Shown here one piece after another: positions 33,762 to 42,294 of a stretch of DNA of 64,000 nucleotides. Source of the stretch: Nocardioides sp. (GTDB lineage Bacteria > Actinomycetota > Actinomycetes > Propionibacteriales > Nocardioidaceae). The first letter of the stretch is position 1. Each line of letters starts with the position of its first letter. Made by a program: the position numbers and the translations under genes. Location: NCBI GenBank assembly GCA_002729525.1, contig PBYI01000016.1, positions 29,480-93,479 on the forward strand. Reading direction: 5' to 3'. A model generated the notes under the pieces. The model was not told where the DNA came from, did no database searches, and was given only the letters and a program-made list of their open reading frames with translations.

Positions 33762-34850
33762 TCATTCGGCGATGTAGGCCGGAAGTGGTGGGTCGAAGGT
33801 GAGCACGGTGTTGGGAGCCTCGTCCGGCTTCTCATCTCGCGGCCAGACCGCCGTGCCGAGGTAGCGCTTTCCATCCAGGCTGAGCTGCACATGGTAGGTG
33901 AACGGTGGCGGGCCGAGCTGGGCTGCCTGCTGTGCAGGATCCTCCTCGCCACGGAAGAACAGGGAGCCCTCGGCGTAGCACTTGCCGTGGCCCTCTTGCT
34001 CGGCGTCGAGGATCATCGAGCGCCCATTGGCTGCGGTGACGGTGACCTCGACGTCCGTCTCCCGCGGCTGGAAGGCCAGGTCTTGCACGCCGACCTCGAG
34101 CTGGTAGGCCCAGAGCTCACCGCTGTCCCCGGAGATGAGGGCGATGTCGGCGGTGGGCTGGTCTATCGGTCCGTCGGTCGGGGTTGTCCATAGGAAGCTG
34201 GTGCTCACGCTGCCGTGTTGGCCGCGGCCGAACAAGTCGACGCGGTAGCGGCCGGCGAGACCGGCCGGTTCCAGCCGGAATGTCTGGTCTCCGGTGCGCG
34301 TCGCCTGGACAGTGTGTTCCCGTGGGCAGTCGGCGCCGAGCTGGGTGAACGAGGCCTGGAAGTCCCAGTCCTCAACGCCGAACCAGAAGTCCACGGAATC
34401 GGGACTCCCGGCGCTCGCCAGATCCTTCGTCTGTGCGCTCCCGCTGATGCACATGCCGGGCGAACTCCCTTTCCGGTTGGGGGGCCCGTTCCAGCAGTAG
34501 GACGACGGTTTCAGTTCGAGGTCGCGATCTGCAAGCCGGAGCACCACCGGCGAGGGCTGTCCGCTCCACTCGTATGTCGGCTCCGGTCGTGGCGTCTCGG
34601 TCGCGGGAGGGGTGCTTGGGGATGGGCTGTTCGTGGCGGGGGCGGCGGCGCCTGGGGGGTCGGTCGGTCCGAGAAGTTGGCTGCCAATCGCGATAGCGAC
34701 GACCGCGACCATCGCCGTACCGGCAGCTGTGAGTGCCCGGCGACGACGTCGACGCTGGTCACGTCGCGTCTGGACTTCTCGGAACGGCGCCGAGTGCTCC
34801 GGTGTCAGGTCCTGGACATGCCTGCGCAGGCGATCTCCAAAGTCGTTCAT
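33762..34850 (-). CDS. Membrane partner of sigma 3
   Basis: 362 aa from ATG 34850, overlapping the stop of sigma 3. A cytoplasmic region with a run of arginines is followed by one membrane segment (ALTAAGTAMVAVVAIAIGS, about 40-60), a proline/threonine-rich linker, then a Cys-containing exported domain of about 260 residues. No named family recognised. The arrangement repeats that of the other two pairs. Confidence 0.65.
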   Translation of the reverse strand: MNDFGDRLRRHVQDLTPEHSAPFREVQTRRDQRRRRRRALTAAGTAMVAVVAIAIGSQLLGPTDPPGAAAPATNSPSPSTPPATETPRPEPTYEWSGQPSPVVLRLADRDLELKPSSYCWNGPPNRKGSSPGMCISGSAQTKDLASAGSPDSVDFWFGVEDWDFQASFTQLGADCPREHTVQATRTGDQTFRLEPAGLAGRYRVDLFGRGQHGSVSTSFLWTTPTDGPIDQPTADIALISGDSGELWAYQLEVGVQDLAFQPRETDVEVTVTAANGRSMILDAEQEGHGKCYAEGSLFFRGEEDPAQQAAQLGPPPFTYHVQLSLDGKRYLGTAVWPRDEKPDEAPNTVLTFDPPLPAYIAE

Positions 34851-35380
34851 GTCGTGCTCCGTTCCTCGTCAGTCAGCAACGGCGCGAGGGCAGCGCGAGC
34901 GCGCGACAACCGTGACTTCACCGTGCCGGTGGGGATGTGGAGCAGTTCGGCGACCTCCGCGACCGAAAGGTCGTGCAGGTGGTGCAGGACCAAGACCGCG
35001 CGCTGGTCAATGGGCAGGCCCGCGAGAGCCTCCGCTAGTTCCACGTCGTGCGCGGGCTCGGTCGCGGGCAGTGCCGTCACGGCGCGTCGGCCAAGGACGG
35101 CCAATCCGCGGACAGCCACGCGACGTCGACGCTGGCGCGAAACGAGCGCCCGCACCGCGACCGTGCGCAGCCACGCCTCGGGGTCGCCGTAGTCACGGAC
35201 CTTGCCCCAGTGTTCGAGCAACCGGACGAAGGCGTCCTGAGCGACCTCTTCGGCGTCGCCTTGGCTTCCGCACATCGCCGTGAGCAGGCCCACCAGGCGG
35301 GGGCACGCCCGCGCGTACAGGGCGGCGACTTCGTCCGTCTCCACACATGTATCACGCGACAGCGCCCGATCCGGTTCCAT
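34847..35380 (-). CDS. ECF sigma factor 3
   Basis: 177 aa from ATG 35380 (the frame is open further upstream, but the conserved part starts here). Region 2 is LTAMCGSQGDAEEVAQDAFV and region 4 is LPIDQRAVLVLHHLHDLSVA with HIPTGTVKSRLSRARAAL. It is the third sigma factor in 6 kb and is again coupled to a one-span membrane protein. Its regulon is unknown. Confidence 0.87.
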   Translation of the reverse strand: MEPDRALSRDTCVETDEVAALYARACPRLVGLLTAMCGSQGDAEEVAQDAFVRLLEHWGKVRDYGDPEAWLRTVAVRALVSRQRRRRVAVRGLAVLGRRAVTALPATEPAHDVELAEALAGLPIDQRAVLVLHHLHDLSVAEVAELLHIPTGTVKSRLSRARAALAPLLTDEERSTT

Positions 35381-35666
35381 TGTGGGTACGACGCTACGGA
35401 ATTCCGGATCGTTCCGGGGAGAGTTGGAGCCGGCCGCGCTGACGCGGAGCGCACGCACCGTAGGACCCATCACGCTGCCATTGGCGTGACGCCGGTGATC
35501 GCAACGTCCGACCTTCGGCTGTGGGCGGACGTCCCTCAAGCCGAACCTCGTGCGGGACCTGAGCAGGCCAGCCCACTGACCAATGCCCGGGCGTCCCGGA
35601 TGACCCGTCCGCGAAGCTCGCCGGTGACGGGGCGCTCTGCGGGGAGAGCTCGTGTCCGGACCGGCC

Positions 35667-35804
35667 TACCTTGACGGCAACCACGCAAATGGCCGATCTC
35701 GTCAAGGTCTCCCGCGGGCGGGCCATCAATCCTTCGTGCATCTCGACACTCTTTGTCGAGATGCAGCGAATCTTGACAACTCGCTGTCAAGGTCAAGATC
35801 TACT
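35667..35804 (+). repeat. Cargo-boundary repeat, copy C
   Basis: Three parts: an upstream stem ACCTTGAC (35668-35675) with GTCAAGGT (35701-35708); a central hairpin CATCTCGACA/TGTCGAGATG (about 35740-35764, 5-nt loop); and a right arm CTTGACAACTCGCTGTCAAG ending GATCTACT, shared with copy E. In copy B the upstream stem reads TACTTTGA/TCAAAGTA, so both arms differ in step. It lies between sigma 3 and the HAD gene. Confidence 0.75.
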
Positions 35805-35872
35805 CAGCGAATAGACATTCGGGGGCGTACGGTGTCGCGGCTCTTGCAGCGGCCCCGATTAGGATCCGGTTC

Positions 35873-36520
35873 GTGCCGCTGATCGCGCTCGACCTGGATG
35901 GGACGCTCGTCGACCAGGCGTCGGCAGCGCGCGCGTGGGCTCATGGCTTCGTCCGTGGGTGGGGCCTTCCCACCCACGAGGTCGATGTGGTCACAACTGC
36001 CCTCACCGAGCGTCGCCCCAAGGACGAGGTCTTCGCTCGACTGGTCGACCGTCTCAGGCTCCCGACGAGCGCAGACGAGGTGTGGCGTCGTTACCGCACC
36101 GAGATGCCGTCCCTGGTCACGGTCAATGACGACGACCGTCACGCGCTCGCCGAGCTTCGCGCTGCGGGTTGGACGCTCGGCATCGTCACGAACGGCATGG
36201 CCGACAATCAAGAGGGCAAGATTCGTCGCACCGGCCTCGACACTTTGGTCGACGGCTGGGTGATCTCGGACGTGGTCGGCGCCCGCAAGCCATCCCCCGT
36301 GATCTTCCATGCCCTTGCTGAGCGGCTCGGCTGTCCACTCGATGGATGGATGATCGGCGACAGTCTCGAATTCGATGTCGCGGGAGGCGCAGGGGTCGGG
36401 TTACAGACCGCCTGGATCGACAGCAACGGATCCGACGCGACATCCTTTCAGCCAGATCTCGTCGTGCAGTCGGTCGCAGCAGCGGCGGTAACGATCCTCG
36501 ACAGCTCGGCCATCGCGTAG
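35873..36520 (+). CDS. HAD superfamily hydrolase
   Basis: 215 aa from GTG 35873. Motif I is LIALDLDGTLVD (nucleophile Asp), motif II is GIVTNGM, motif III is ARKPSPVIF (Lys) and motif IV is WMIGDSLEFDVAGG. This is a complete active site of the phosphoglycolate-phosphatase-like HAD group with a helical cap. The substrate cannot be told. It is followed by a 13-bp tandem repeat and the trp attenuator. Confidence 0.88.
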   Translation: MPLIALDLDGTLVDQASAARAWAHGFVRGWGLPTHEVDVVTTALTERRPKDEVFARLVDRLRLPTSADEVWRRYRTEMPSLVTVNDDDRHALAELRAAGWTLGIVTNGMADNQEGKIRRTGLDTLVDGWVISDVVGARKPSPVIFHALAERLGCPLDGWMIGDSLEFDVAGGAGVGLQTAWIDSNGSDATSFQPDLVVQSVAAAAVTILDSSAIA

Positions 36521-36555
36521 CCGCCCACTGCGTCGCCCTGCGCAGCGACGAACCG

Positions 36556-36607
36556 GCGCGACGAGGCGGCGCGACGAGGCGGCGCGACGAGGCGGCGCGA
36601 CGAGGCG
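36556..36607 (+). repeat. Four tandem 13-bp repeats
   Basis: Four direct copies of GCGCGACGAGGCG in a row. Each junction contains AGGCGGC, the same heptamer used as the antiterminator arm 90 bases downstream (36694-36700). It may be simple slippage, or it may supply decoy pairing partners in a longer transcript. Role unknown. Confidence 0.8.
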
Positions 36608-36643
36608 GAGCCCTGGGGCATGCGGAGAGCGCGTGAGCGTGTG

Positions 36644-36649
36644 TAATCT
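36644..36649 (+). promoter_or_regulatory. Probable -10 box of the trpD leader transcript
   Basis: TAATCT at 36644-36649 lies six bases before GTG 36656, placing transcription start at or next to the leader-peptide start codon, so the message would be leaderless. No convincing -35 element is seen. Confidence 0.45.
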
Positions 36650-36655
36650 GTCGCT

Positions 36656-36691
36656 GTGCTTTGTCGATCGATCAACTGGTGGCGCGCCTAG
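36656..36691 (+). CDS. trpL: trp leader peptide MLCRSINWWRA
   Basis: An 11-codon open frame, GTG to TAG, encoding MLCRSINWWRA. Two adjacent Trp codons at 36677-36682 come just before the end, the arrangement used by trp leader peptides (many actinobacterial ones contain NWW). When charged Trp-tRNA is scarce the ribosome would stall on these codons and change the folding of the downstream RNA. Its place upstream of trpD and the fitting hairpins support the call; too short for ordinary gene finding. Confidence 0.7.
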   Translation: MLCRSINWWRA

Positions 36692-36745
36692 CCAGGCGGC
36701 GTCCATCTGATCGATTCTTCTATCCGGCCGCCTCGACGAGGCGGC
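36683..36745 (+). promoter_or_regulatory. Transcription attenuator of trpD
   Basis: Alternative RNA pairings are visible. GCCT (36686-36689, at the end of the leader frame) can pair with AGGC (36694-36697). AGGCGGC (36694-36700) can instead pair with GCCGCCT (36727-36733) as antiterminator. GCCGCCTC (36727-36734) can pair with GAGGCGGC (36738-36745) as an 8-bp terminator with a 3-nt loop, followed by the T-containing TGTTGCGTT. This is the four-segment design of trp attenuation. Function is inferred from structure and context. Confidence 0.68.
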
Positions 36746-36796
36746 TGTTGCGTTATGCGAGCGGTGTCGACGAGGCCCACACCCTGAGGGCAGTCA

Positions 36797-37873
36797 ATGT
36801 CGTTCACCGCACCGCACCGCGATCTCCCCGAACCCCCCAGCTCGAAAACGTGGCCTGATCTCCTGGACGAACTCCTCCGAGGCGGTCACCTCAATCGTGC
36901 GACGGCGCACTGGGCTATGCGGCAGATCGTGCGGGGCGAGGCCACCACAACGCAGATCGCCGGGTTCCTGGTCGCCCTCCGCGCCAAGGGTGAGACCTCC
37001 GCGGAGATCAGCGGGTTCGTCGATGCTCTCCATGAGTCGGCGACGCCAGTGATTATCCCCGGACCGACAGTCGATATCGCAGGCACCGGGGGCGACGGCA
37101 CCGGCGCGATCAACGTCTCAACGATGGCCGCGATCGTCGCCGCCGCGGCGGGCATCACCGTGGTAAAGCACGGTGGCCGGTCGGCCTCATCGCTGACCTC
37201 TGGCGCCGCGGACCTGGCCGAGCATCTCGGCATCCCGCTGGACAACAAGGCCAGCGCCGCCGCCGCGACAGCCGCGAAAGCCGGCGTCACGTTCCTCTAC
37301 GCGCCGCACTTCAACGCCGGACTGCGGCACGCCATCGACGCTCGTCGCGGCCTTGGGATCCCGACCGTCTTCAACACCCTCGGTCCACTGATCAATCCGG
37401 CTAACCCGCACCACAGAGTGATCGGAGCAGCCGACCGCCGGGTAGCACCACTCATTGCAGAGGTGCTGGCGGACCGCGGGCACACCGGCCTGGTCGTACG
37501 GGGCCGGGACGGCCTCGACAAGCTCACCACGACAGAGAGCTCCGACGTGTGGGTCGTACGAGAAGGCCGGGTCTCGACAGTCGAGCTGGATCCAGCCGTG
37601 CTCAGCCTCCCTCGTGCAGAGTCAGGTGACATCCGAGGCGGGACCGCGGCCGAGAACGCGGCGGCATTTCACGCGCTCCTTGCGGGTCAAATGGGTCCGA
37701 TCCGTGACGTGGTTCTCCTCAACGCCGCCGCTGTCGTGGCGACAATGACGTTGACCGAAGACCCGTTGGAGGAACAGATCGGCGAGGCTCTGCCTCGATG
37801 CGCAGAGGCCATCGACAGCGGAGCCGCGGGTAAGGTCCTCCGCTGTCTGGTCGCACGGGACGACGACTGGTAG
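36797..37873 (+). CDS. trpD: Anthranilate phosphoribosyltransferase
   Basis: 358 aa, usual length for the family. The glycosyltransferase family 3 motifs are present: DIAGTGGDGTGAINVST (about residue 92, PRPP loop), VKHGGRSASSLTSGAADL (about 119), YAPHFNAGLRHA (about 170), and RRGLGIPTVFNTLGPLINPA. The enzyme joins anthranilate to PRPP in tryptophan synthesis, in the cytosol. The second Gly in KHGGRS replaces the common Asn. It stands alone without other trp genes. It is preceded by an attenuator, so it should be expressed when Trp is low. Why a mobile element carries it is unclear. Confidence 0.93.
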   Translation: MSFTAPHRDLPEPPSSKTWPDLLDELLRGGHLNRATAHWAMRQIVRGEATTTQIAGFLVALRAKGETSAEISGFVDALHESATPVIIPGPTVDIAGTGGDGTGAINVSTMAAIVAAAAGITVVKHGGRSASSLTSGAADLAEHLGIPLDNKASAAAATAAKAGVTFLYAPHFNAGLRHAIDARRGLGIPTVFNTLGPLINPANPHHRVIGAADRRVAPLIAEVLADRGHTGLVVRGRDGLDKLTTTESSDVWVVREGRVSTVELDPAVLSLPRAESGDIRGGTAAENAAAFHALLAGQMGPIRDVVLLNAAAVVATMTLTEDPLEEQIGEALPRCAEAIDSGAAGKVLRCLVARDDDW

Positions 37874-37936
37874 GGGACCGGTCGACCGTAGCCGCGATCC
37901 GCGTGAACCGACATTGACAGGCCCCGCCAAGCGCGA

Positions 37937-38055
37937 CCGTTTGGTCAGAGTTCCCCACGGGGAGCTCGGCCATCTCCGCTACATCTCGACATGCTTGTTG
38001 TCGAGATGCAGGGAACTTTGACTTTGCCTACGTATTGTTTAACAACTCGAGTTAT
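37937..38055 (+). repeat. Cargo-boundary repeat, copy D
   Basis: Central hairpin CATCTCGACA/TGTCGAGATG at 37982-38008 with a 7-nt loop, followed by GCAGGGAACTTTG and a right arm TTTAACAACTCGAGTTA, closely related to copy F. The left part carries GAGTTCCCCACGGGGAGCTC, a different stem from those of B, C and E. It lies between trpD and the methylase/helicase module. Confidence 0.7.
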
Positions 38056-38108
38056 GTCAGGCGCGATCCGTGTGGGAGGGCCCTTGATCGGGCGGCGCAG
38101 GGAGTCGA

Positions 38109-38297
38109 GTGACCTTGACTGAGAGGTTCCGGGCATCTGATGCCACACCGCGCCGGAGCGCGAGCTTGTCGGTCCAGCCCGATAGATTCGGGAGGAAGGA
38201 TCGGATCGCGGAACGTGGAGTGCATGTGGCATCACAGCTGGATGGCCGGTTCGCCGCCGCGCTCGGTGCGTTGGCTGAGCGCGGGAGACGCTCGTGA
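38109..38297 (+). CDS. Possible small protein coupled to the DNA methylase
   Basis: 62-aa open frame from GTG 38109 with a GGGAG site upstream. Its TGA overlaps the GTG of the methylase gene (GTGA), as expected for a coupled gene. The C-terminal helix SQLDGRFAAALGALAERGRR looks protein-like; the N-terminal half is Arg/Ser-rich and may not be real. Not recognised. Confidence 0.4.
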   Translation: MTLTERFRASDATPRRSASLSVQPDRFGRKDRIAERGVHVASQLDGRFAAALGALAERGRRS

Positions 38298-38947
38298 CCG
38301 TCACGGAACCGACCCTCGAGGAGCAGGCCGTGAGGTCGCGGCACCGTGTGAAGACGTACGGCGAGGTCTTCACGCCGCGTCACATGGTCGACCAGATGCT
38401 AGATCTGGTTGGGGACGACCTGGAGACCAGCCCGGACTTCGTCGACAGGACATTCCTCGAGCCGGCGGCAGGCCACGGCAACTTCCTCGTCGCGATCCTC
38501 CGACGCAAGCTCCTCGCCATTGAGAAGCGGTATCCAGCCGAGGCATGGGCGGCAGAGTCGCTCTTCGCGCTCGCCTCGATCTACGGGATTGAGCTCCTCG
38601 AGGACAACCACCAGGATGCCAAGGCGGTCATGCTCGCGGAGTTCCACGGCTTCCACCAGGCCCACGGCACTCCTTGCGGTCCGGACACCGACCTCCACCG
38701 GGCGGCAACGTTCCTGATCGAGACGAACATCGTGCGAGGCGACACCCTGACTGGCAAGACGCCCACGGGGGACGACATCCAGTTCTCCTGGTGGCACAGG
38801 ATCGACGGAAAGCCCGGCGAGGTGCGACGTGATCCCTTTACGCTCGCCTCGCTACGTGACGACGCCGGCTTCGACTTCACCGCCTACGACAGCTACGGCG
38901 AATGCAGGATCGAGAAGGTCCACGAACAAGAGAAAGCCGATGCCTAG
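38294..38947 (+). CDS. Short N6-methylase-like SAM-binding protein
   Basis: 217 aa from GTG 38294. It starts with the family phrase VKTYGEVFTPRHMVDQMLDLV. The SAM-binding motif I is FLEPAAGHGNFLVAIL (about 55-70), and IYGIELLEDNHQDA supplies the acidic motif II. No NPPY/DPPY catalytic motif follows where expected, as in short phage-encoded relatives, so methylation by this protein alone is doubtful. The stop overlaps the helicase start by eight bases. Together they look like part of a restriction or anti-phage module. Confidence 0.75.
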   Translation: MTVTEPTLEEQAVRSRHRVKTYGEVFTPRHMVDQMLDLVGDDLETSPDFVDRTFLEPAAGHGNFLVAILRRKLLAIEKRYPAEAWAAESLFALASIYGIELLEDNHQDAKAVMLAEFHGFHQAHGTPCGPDTDLHRAATFLIETNIVRGDTLTGKTPTGDDIQFSWWHRIDGKPGEVRRDPFTLASLRDDAGFDFTAYDSYGECRIEKVHEQEKADA

Positions 38948-41390
38948 CCCGAAGATCAGCACCTACCGCGAGATCGTCCCGCTCATCTACTCGTGGCGAA
39001 CTCCGGACGTCCCCAAGTACGACGGCTGGGAGAAGATCGGCTACACCGAGCAGGAAAGCGCCGACAAGCGCATCGCCCAGCAGGCCAGCCAGATGTCCAT
39101 CACGAAGGAGAAGGTCTGGGCTCGCCGGGCCGTCTTCACGTCGGAGGCTGGTGGACGCTTCACCGACCGGGACTTCCATGACTTCCTGAAGCAGCAGGGC
39201 GTGAAGCGCGAGACCACGCCCGTGCGTACGGAGTGGCACCACCTTGCGGCTGCGCCGAAGAGCTCCCTGCAGTACTTCAACGACTTCGCCGGGCAGGACT
39301 TCAGCGACCTCCAGGCCGACGGAGTGGACGACTACGTCCTGCGCCCTGAGCAGCAGGCCGCCGTCGCTCAGGCGGTCACCGCATTCGAGGACGGCGCTGA
39401 GGAGGTGCTGTGGAATGCTAAGCCGCGGTTCGGCAAGACGCTGACCACCTACGACCTGATGCGCACACTGGACGTCCAGAAGGTCCTGATCGTCACCAAC
39501 CGTCCGGCGATCGCGAACTCCTGGTACGACGACTTCACGCGCTTCATCGGCCACCGGACGACCTTCAAGTTCGTCTCCGAGTCGCCGTCACTGGAGACAC
39601 GCTCTCCACTGACCCGCGAGCAGTGGCGTGCCTTCTCGCTCGAGCACGAAGACCAGGACCCGCGCATCGTCGAGTTCGTCTCGTTGCAGGACCTCAAGGG
39701 TTCGCAGTACTTCGGCGGCAGCTACCCCAAGCTCAAGCACATCGCAGACTTTGCCTGGGACCTGCTGGTGATCGACGAGGCCCACGAGGGCATCGACACC
39801 ACCAAGACCGACGTCGCATTCGACCAGATCAAACGGACCAGGACGCTGCACCTGTCCGGCACGCCGTTCAAGGCGCTGGCCTCCGGCAAGTTCGGCAAGC
39901 ACCAGATCTTCAACTGGACGTACGAGGACGAGCAGACCGCCCGTCAGCAATGGACCGACGCCGCCCAGGAGAACCCGTACGAAGAGTTGCCGACGCTCAA
40001 CCTGTTGACCTACCAGATCTCGCGGATGATCACCGATCGCCTGGCTCTGGGGGTCGCGGTAGAGGAGGACGAGGCCAACATCGACTTCACCTTCGACCTC
40101 AACGAGTTCTTCGCGACCAAGGACAACGGGTACTTCGAGCACGAGGCCGAGGTCAAGAAGTTCCTCGATTGCCTAACGACCAACGAGAAGTACCCGTTCT
40201 CCACTGCCGAACTGCGCGACGAGATCCGGCACTCGTTCTGGCTGCTCAACCGGGTCGCTTCCGCGAAGGCACTGCAGAGGCTCCTCAAGAACCACGACGT
40301 CTTCAAGGACTACACGGTCGTCTTGGCAGCCGGCGACGGACGGTCCAACGACGACTCCGATTTGGTGGCGGTCGGCAAGGCGCTCGACAAGGTCCGCACC
40401 GCAATCGCCGAAGCCGAGGCGTCCGGTGGGAAGACAATCACGCTGTCGGTCGGTCAGTTGACCACGGGCGTCACGGTGCCCGAGTGGACAGCGGTCATCA
40501 TGCTGTCCGACCTGTCCTCGCCGGCGCAGTACATGCAGGCAGCGTTCCGCGCGCAGAATCCCTGCACCTTCGAACGCGCAGAGCACGTGTACCAGAAACA
40601 GAACGCCTACATCTTCGACTTCGCGCCCGAACGCACGCTGAGGATCTTCGACGAGTTCGCCAACAACCTGCACCCCAACCCGTCGGGCGACACGGCCGTG
40701 CGGAAGGAAAACATCCGCACACTGCTGAACTTCTTCCCGGTCATCGGCGAAGACGCCGAGGGTCGGATGATCGAGCTCGACGCATCCCAGGTGCTGACCT
40801 TCCCGCAGGTCTTCAAGGCCCGCGAGGTTGTGCGTCGCGGCTTCCTGTCGAACCTGCTGTTCGCGAACGTCGCGGGCATCTTCCGCTACTCCGAGCACGT
40901 CAAGAGCATCCTCGACAAGCTGCCGACTGCGAAGCAGGGCAAGACCAAGAAGGGGGAATCCATCGAGATCCCCCACCCTCCTCCCGTCACCGACCCGGAG
41001 GGCAACGTCGAGGTCGACGTGGAGACCGTGATCAACCCGAAGGTCGAGGAGCTCGGCAAGCCGATCTGGCGGATCGAGGACATCCCGGCGCCAGAACCAG
41101 ACGTGCCCGTGCACACGATGGCTACGAAGATCGCCAAAGCGGTGACCGAGCAGAGTCACGAGAAGCGCGAGGAGCTGAAGGAGGCGTACGGACCAGTGCC
41201 GGTCTCGCCGGGCTCAACGCCGCGAACACCTGCTTCTACAAGTCCGGTGCAACCGGAGCTGACTGCGCGCTCAGTGCTGTCGACCTCGGGCTGTCAGTTG
41301 TTGGTGTCAGAATCCCAAGCAAGTTGGTCTTTAGCGGTAAGCACGTCTCGAAGTACCGCAAGGACCTTAGTGAGGGCGGCTGGAATATGA
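38940..41390 (+). pseudogene. DEAD/DEAH helicase-nuclease, 3' end replaced
   Basis: Open for 816 codons from ATG 38940. Helicase motifs: WNAKPRFGKTLTTY (Walker A variant), LLVIDEAHEGID (motif II), LHLSGTPFKAL (motif III), and a C-terminal helicase half with LSVGQLTTGVTVPEW and QAAFRAQNPC. Family members paired with short methylases usually run on past a linker like EIPHPPPVTDPEGNVE. Here coding character ends near 41190 (EKREELKEAYG); the next 65 codons are low-complexity Ser/Thr/Pro out of register with a different gene remnant in another frame. I read this as a deletion or recombination junction; the helicase core may still be made. Confidence 0.75.
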
Positions 41391-41515
41391 CCTTCGGTAT
41401 TGGGTCCTGCGCCGTCAGCGAAGCCGCCTACGCCGCCACAGGGGCAGTCGCCACGGTCAACAGCACTGGATGCTTCACTTCTTTGGCCAACCCCACCTTT
41501 GCCGGCAGCAAGTAG
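41193..41515 (+). pseudogene. 3' remnant of a secreted or toxin-like gene
   Basis: In the +1 frame relative to the helicase, about 105 codons read as real protein (AGLAGLNAANTCFYKSGATG, ADCALSAVDLGLSVVGV, then GSCAVSEAAYAATGAVATVN) ending at TAG 41513-41515. There is no start codon or ribosome site; the coding signal begins exactly where that of the helicase stops. The small membrane protein five bases downstream may have been its immunity or partner protein. Composition is lower in GC than the neighbours. The toxin reading is inference. Confidence 0.55.
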
Positions 41516-41520
41516 CGAGC

Positions 41521-41802
41521 ATGCTCGAGCAGGGACTACGGCTAGTTGCCGGATCGACGATGGTGTTTGCCATCCTGGGGTTGGTTGAATTCATTGATGG
41601 CACCAAGATGCGTCACCTCTTCGACCTTGGGTGGGCCTACCGATTCCCGTCAGAGAACTACTCCCCGAAGTGGCGCAGGTTGGACAATCGCGGCTTGAAA
41701 GTGGTCGGCTACCGCCTCCTTATGTGGGCCGCTCTATTGGGCATGCTGATCGGCGCCATCATGGCTTTGATTGCACTGCTCGATAGGGCCATCGGCTCGT
41801 GA
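41521..41802 (+). CDS. Small two-span membrane protein
   Basis: 93 aa from ATG 41521, five bases after the previous stop. Two hydrophobic segments (LVAGSTMVFAILGLVEFI and LLMWAALLGMLIGAIMALIALL) flank a basic, aromatic loop (WAYRFPSENYSPKWRRLDNR). Its stop overlaps a GTG that starts the next, IS-disrupted gene. It may be an immunity protein of the preceding remnant. Not recognised. Confidence 0.6.
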   Translation: MLEQGLRLVAGSTMVFAILGLVEFIDGTKMRHLFDLGWAYRFPSENYSPKWRRLDNRGLKVVGYRLLMWAALLGMLIGAIMALIALLDRAIGS

Positions 41803-41930
41803 CTCCCCGAGTCGGCTCCAAGCTGCCCGATGCCGCCCGGATCAACCAGCCATCACCGCAGGCCCTCATACAGAACGTGTGGCGAGATGTGTCTCAGACC
41901 GCGTCTTCGTCCACACCGTTCCCCGGTGAA
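41799..41930 (+). pseudogene. 5' part of the IS-disrupted cold-shock-domain gene
   Basis: 44 codons from GTG 41799 (GTGA overlap with the previous stop) up to the IS3 left end: TPRVGSKLPDAARINQPSP and onward to STPFPGE. Beyond the element, a long open frame without a start codon continues with DLVPERAELAASFGEGDLD. I infer that they were one gene of about 220 codons. No clean target duplication was found to prove it. Confidence 0.45.
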
Positions 41931-42000
41931 CGGGACTGCTGCACGGATAGGTGACATCTGATCTGTGGTGCCGAGAGGTGCCGCTGGAAGGATGTGCACC

Positions 42001-42294
42001 GTGCCCAAGCCCTACCCCAAAGAGTTCCGCGACGACGTCGTGCGCGTGGCGAGGAACCGCGAGCCGGGTGTCCACCTCAAGCAGATCGCTGCCGACTTCG
42101 GCATCAGCGAGTCCTGCCTGACCAACTGGCTCAAGAGCGCCGATGTCGAGGACGGCATCAAGCCCGGGACGACCGCGGCTGAGAACACCGAGCTGCGTGA
42201 AGCGAAGAAGCGGATCCGGTTGCTGGAGCAGGAGAACGAGGTCCTGCGTCGTGCTGCTGCCTACCTCTCCCAGGCGAACCTCCCGGGAAAATGA
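42001..42294 (+). CDS. IS3 transposase OrfA
   Basis: 97 aa from GTG 42001 (GGAAGGA upstream; ATG 41992 is an alternative). Helix-turn-helix at residues 20-45 (HLKQIAADFGISESCLTNWL) and a leucine-zipper-like helix at the end (KKRIRLLEQENEVLRRAAAY). It binds the IS ends. It overlaps OrfB by four bases (ATGA) instead of using the classic frameshift window. Confidence 0.88.
   Translation: MPKPYPKEFRDDVVRVARNREPGVHLKQIAADFGISESCLTNWLKSADVEDGIKPGTTAAENTELREAKKRIRLLEQENEVLRRAAAYLSQANLPGK

Noticed and set aside
38829..38939. Upstream extension of the helicase frame from 38829
   Set aside because: Overlaps the 3' end of the methylase in another frame. ATG 38940 gives the conserved start and a short coupling overlap.
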